Positions 62,179 to 64,000 of a stretch of DNA of 64,000 nt are shown here, in pieces. The DNA lies in the NCBI RefSeq assembly GCF_002002725.1, contig NZ_MUNW01000086.1, forward strand, positions 1 to 64,000, given 5' to 3'. The notes under the pieces were generated by a model. The model did not search any database. It had not been told where the DNA came from and saw only the letters and a list, made by a program, of their open reading frames with translations. Position 1 is the stretch's first letter. Every line of letters begins with the position of its first letter. Position numbers and translations under genes: made by a program. This DNA is from Sinorhizobium sp. A49 (GTDB taxonomy: Bacteria; Pseudomonadota; Alphaproteobacteria; Rhizobiales; Rhizobiaceae).

Positions 62179-64000
62179 TCATGTACCACGCGGTTTTGCC
62201 CGTGTCGTCGGCGCGGCTTCCGCCGGGTTTTCCGGCCATGGGTGCTTGGGATAGCGCCCGCGCATGTCGGCGCGGACATCGCGCCACGACCCCGCCCAGA
62301 AACCCGGCAGGTCACGCGTGGTCTGGATCGGCTGTCGGCCGGGCGAGATCAGTTCGAGCAGCAGCGGCAACCGGCCGTCGCCGATGGCAGGATGTTTCTT
62401 CAGCCCGAACAGTTCCTGCACCCGGATGGAGAGAAGCGGCTCGTCGCCGTCATAGTGGATCGGATGCCGTTGTCCCGTCGGCGCCTCGAAGTGCGTCGGC
62501 GCCAGTTTTGCCAGCTCCCGTTGCCGGTCGTGCGGTATTAGTGACAGCAATCCTTCGGACAGTGCGCCAGACTTGATGTCGGCGATGGCGGTGATGCCAT
62601 GCTGAAACGGAACGAACCAGTCCTCGAGGCTTAGCAGCAGGGCTTCGTCGGAAACTTCCGGCCACGGTTCGCCGATCGAGCGGTGGAGGAAGCCGATGCG
62701 ATCGCGCAGCTGCATCGCCTCCTTGGAAAACGGCAGGATCGCCAGCCCGAGCTGGCGCACACCGTCGGCAAGCGCCCGTGCCGCACTTTCGCCGGTCGGC
62801 CTTGGCAGCGGCGCCTCCTCGAAGATGATGGCGCCGAGCCGCGTGACGCGCCGCGCTCGCACCTGGCGGCTCGCCCGGTCGAAAACGCTTTGCTCCTCGC
62901 GCACGATCGCTTCGGGCATATGCGCCTCGACGTGGGCGCGTGAAAGTTCGGCTGCCGCCAGCACGCGCTGGCCGCCGGCACGACCCGTCAAGTCGGCGAT
63001 CACAAGCATGTTGGCCGCGGCGAGGCGTTCGGTCTCGGCGATTTCGGCGCCGCGGCCGTTGGCCATCACGAACCGCCCGCGTCCTCCGCGCTGCAGCGCG
63101 ATGCGATCCGGGAAGGCATGCATCAGCAGCGCTCCGGGCTGGATCGGTTCGTTTGATCTCGGCCCGCCCTTGAGCTCGGCTGCCATGCGGCGGGCAAGGT
63201 TGCGCGAGGCCTCGGCGCGCTCGCCGCGCTCCTGGCGAAAGCGCCGCAGCCGGTCTTCCAGATCGATGGCGTTGCCGCCGAGTCCCTGTTCGGTCAGCAT
63301 GACCGCCAGCAGGCAGGCGGCCTCGCCCTGGCCTTCTTCGGCTGCCGAAACAGCCATCGCCGCAAGGCGCGGGGGTAGCGCCAGATCCCGGATCTTGCGC
63401 CCCCTCGGTGTTAGCGCGCCGGCGCCGTCGAGCGCGCCAAGCTCGCCCAGCAGCTTTCGGGCTTCGGCAAGGGTGGTTTCGGGTGGCGGGTCGATGAAGG
63501 CCAGGGCTTCGGGATCGCTGACACCCCAGTGGGCCATATCGAGCAGCAGCCCGGAGAGGTCGCTGGCCAGGATCTGTGGCGGGGTAAAGGCGGCAAGGGC
63601 CGCGGTCTGGCCGGCATGCCAGAGACGGATCGCGACACCCGGCTCCGTTCGCCCGGCGCGGCCGGCGCGCTGGTCGGCCGACGCGCGCGAGACGCGCACG
63701 GTCTCGAGTCGGGTGATGCCGGTCGAGGCTTCGAACACCGGCAGTCTCTGCAAGCCGCTGTCGATGACGATCCGCACGCCATCGATGGTGATCGAGGTCT
63801 CGGCGATCGAGGTGGCAAGAACGATCTTGCGCGTGCCCTTCGGCGCCGGCCGGATCGCTGCGTCCTGCTCCTTCTGGGTCAGGTTTCCGTAGAGCGGAAC
63901 GACAGTGGTCTCGGGGCCAAACCGGTCGGCAAGCCGTGCCGCTGTGCGGGTGATTTCGGCCTGTCCCGGAAGAAAGGCGAGGATCGATCCTTCTTCGCTG
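62179..64000 (-). CDS. hrpB: ATP-dependent helicase HrpB (5' end beyond the right edge)
   Basis: The frame is open from the stop at 62179 to the window edge, about 607 codons of an expected 820 or so. Reading inward from the edge gives ILAFLPGQAEI, VVPLYGNLTQKEQDAAIRPAP, RKIVLATSIAETSITIDGVRIVIDSGL and SRASADQRAGRAGRTEPG, motifs IV to VI of DEAH helicases, then the HrpB C-terminal domain ending near WPENPAEAAPTTRAKPRGT. Walker A and the DEAH box lie outside. Its cellular role is poorly defined. Confidence 0.94.
   Translation of the reverse strand, partial: SEEGSILAFLPGQAEITRTAARLADRFGPETTVVPLYGNLTQKEQDAAIRPAPKGTRKIVLATSIAETSITIDGVRIVIDSGLQRLPVFEASTGITRLETVRVSRASADQRAGRAGRTEPGVAIRLWHAGQTAALAAFTPPQILASDLSGLLLDMAHWGVSDPEALAFIDPPPETTLAEARKLLGELGALDGAGALTPRGRKIRDLALPPRLAAMAVSAAEEGQGEAACLLAVMLTEQGLGGNAIDLEDRLRRFRQERGERAEASRNLARRMAAELKGGPRSNEPIQPGALLMHAFPDRIALQRGGRGRFVMANGRGAEIAETERLAAANMLVIADLTGRAGGQRVLAAAELSRAHVEAHMPEAIVREEQSVFDRASRQVRARRVTRLGAIIFEEAPLPRPTGESAARALADGVRQLGLAILPFSKEAMQLRDRIGFLHRSIGEPWPEVSDEALLLSLEDWFVPFQHGITAIADIKSGALSEGLLSLIPHDRQRELAKLAPTHFEAPTGQRHPIHYDGDEPLLSIRVQELFGLKKHPAIGDGRLPLLLELISPGRQPIQTTRDLPGFWAGSWRDVRADMRGRYPKHPWPENPAEAAPTTRAKPRGT

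Noticed and set aside
1-64000. tRNA, rRNA, CRISPR, IS elements or prophage
   Set aside because: No T-loop/anticodon pattern, rRNA segment, regular short repeats, transposase or phage genes were found.

Overview
The window is ordinary, gene-dense, high-GC alphaproteobacterial chromosome from the Rhizobiaceae, most like Sinorhizobium/Ensifer. The evidence is the gene content: ChvG/ChvI with HprK, the EIIA-Man protein and HPr; ActS/ActR; DivL; AddAB; a TsaE-AmgK fusion next to MurU; MmcB; intracellular PhaZ; and an ATP-type PckA. From memory this gene order follows the Sinorhizobium meliloti chromosome near its replication origin, and two parS-like sites fit that position. I see no rRNA, tRNA, CRISPR array, insertion sequence or prophage. 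Nearly the whole window is coding.

Region 1 (1-10.9 kb) is an accessory carbohydrate-catabolism island. It holds the end of an aldehyde dehydrogenase, an HpcH/HpaI aldolase, a short UxaB-like reductase, a GntR regulator with two DNA-binding domains, an altronate dehydratase (UxaA), a D-threo-aldose/L-fucose-type aldo/keto reductase, a ribose-type ABC importer, and a zinc dehydrogenase resembling E. coli L-galactonate 5-dehydrogenase. Read as one pathway this could give: L-galactose (or a relative) -> lactone/L-galactonate -> D-tagaturonate -> D-altronate -> 2-keto-3-deoxygluconate -> pyruvate + glyceraldehyde -> glycerate. A 9-bp box, GATAAAAGA, lies at or next to the -10 of both predicted promoters (uxaA and the importer). 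This is the best candidate in the window for an undescribed system. The steps are family knowledge; the pathway is inference.

Region 2 (11-19.5 kb) carries phaZ, a DUF2852 gene, a YgjP-type metallopeptidase, a Pmp3 membrane peptide, then trpF-trpB-trpA-accD-folC.

Region 3 (19.5-31.5 kb, minus strand) is a tightly packed run divL > tsaE-amgK > murU > addB > addA > trxA. It joins cell-cycle control, tRNA modification, cell-wall recycling, recombination and thioredoxin. DivL has Tyr where a kinase would have the phospho-accepting His.

Region 4 (31.7-37.4 kb, minus strand) is chvI > chvG > hprK > manX > ptsH > ahcY. It combines the host-associated ChvG/ChvI two-component system, the regulatory PTS and SAH hydrolase, with a strong palindromic operator in front of ahcY.

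Region 5 (37.7-46.2 kb) has pckA, arfB, a BON/LysM protein, a small exported protein and alkB on the plus strand, then hisB-DUF2628-hisH-hisA-hisF-hisE-coaA on the minus strand.

Region 6 (46.4-64 kb) has hslV-acetyltransferase-hslU, a DUF1402 protein, a cytochrome P450, a small exported protein, a solitary HyuA-type protein, glcB (malate synthase G), a chemoreceptor with a C-terminal CheR-docking-like pentapeptide, an L,D-transpeptidase lipoprotein, mmcB, actR, actS, and most of hrpB, which runs off the right edge.
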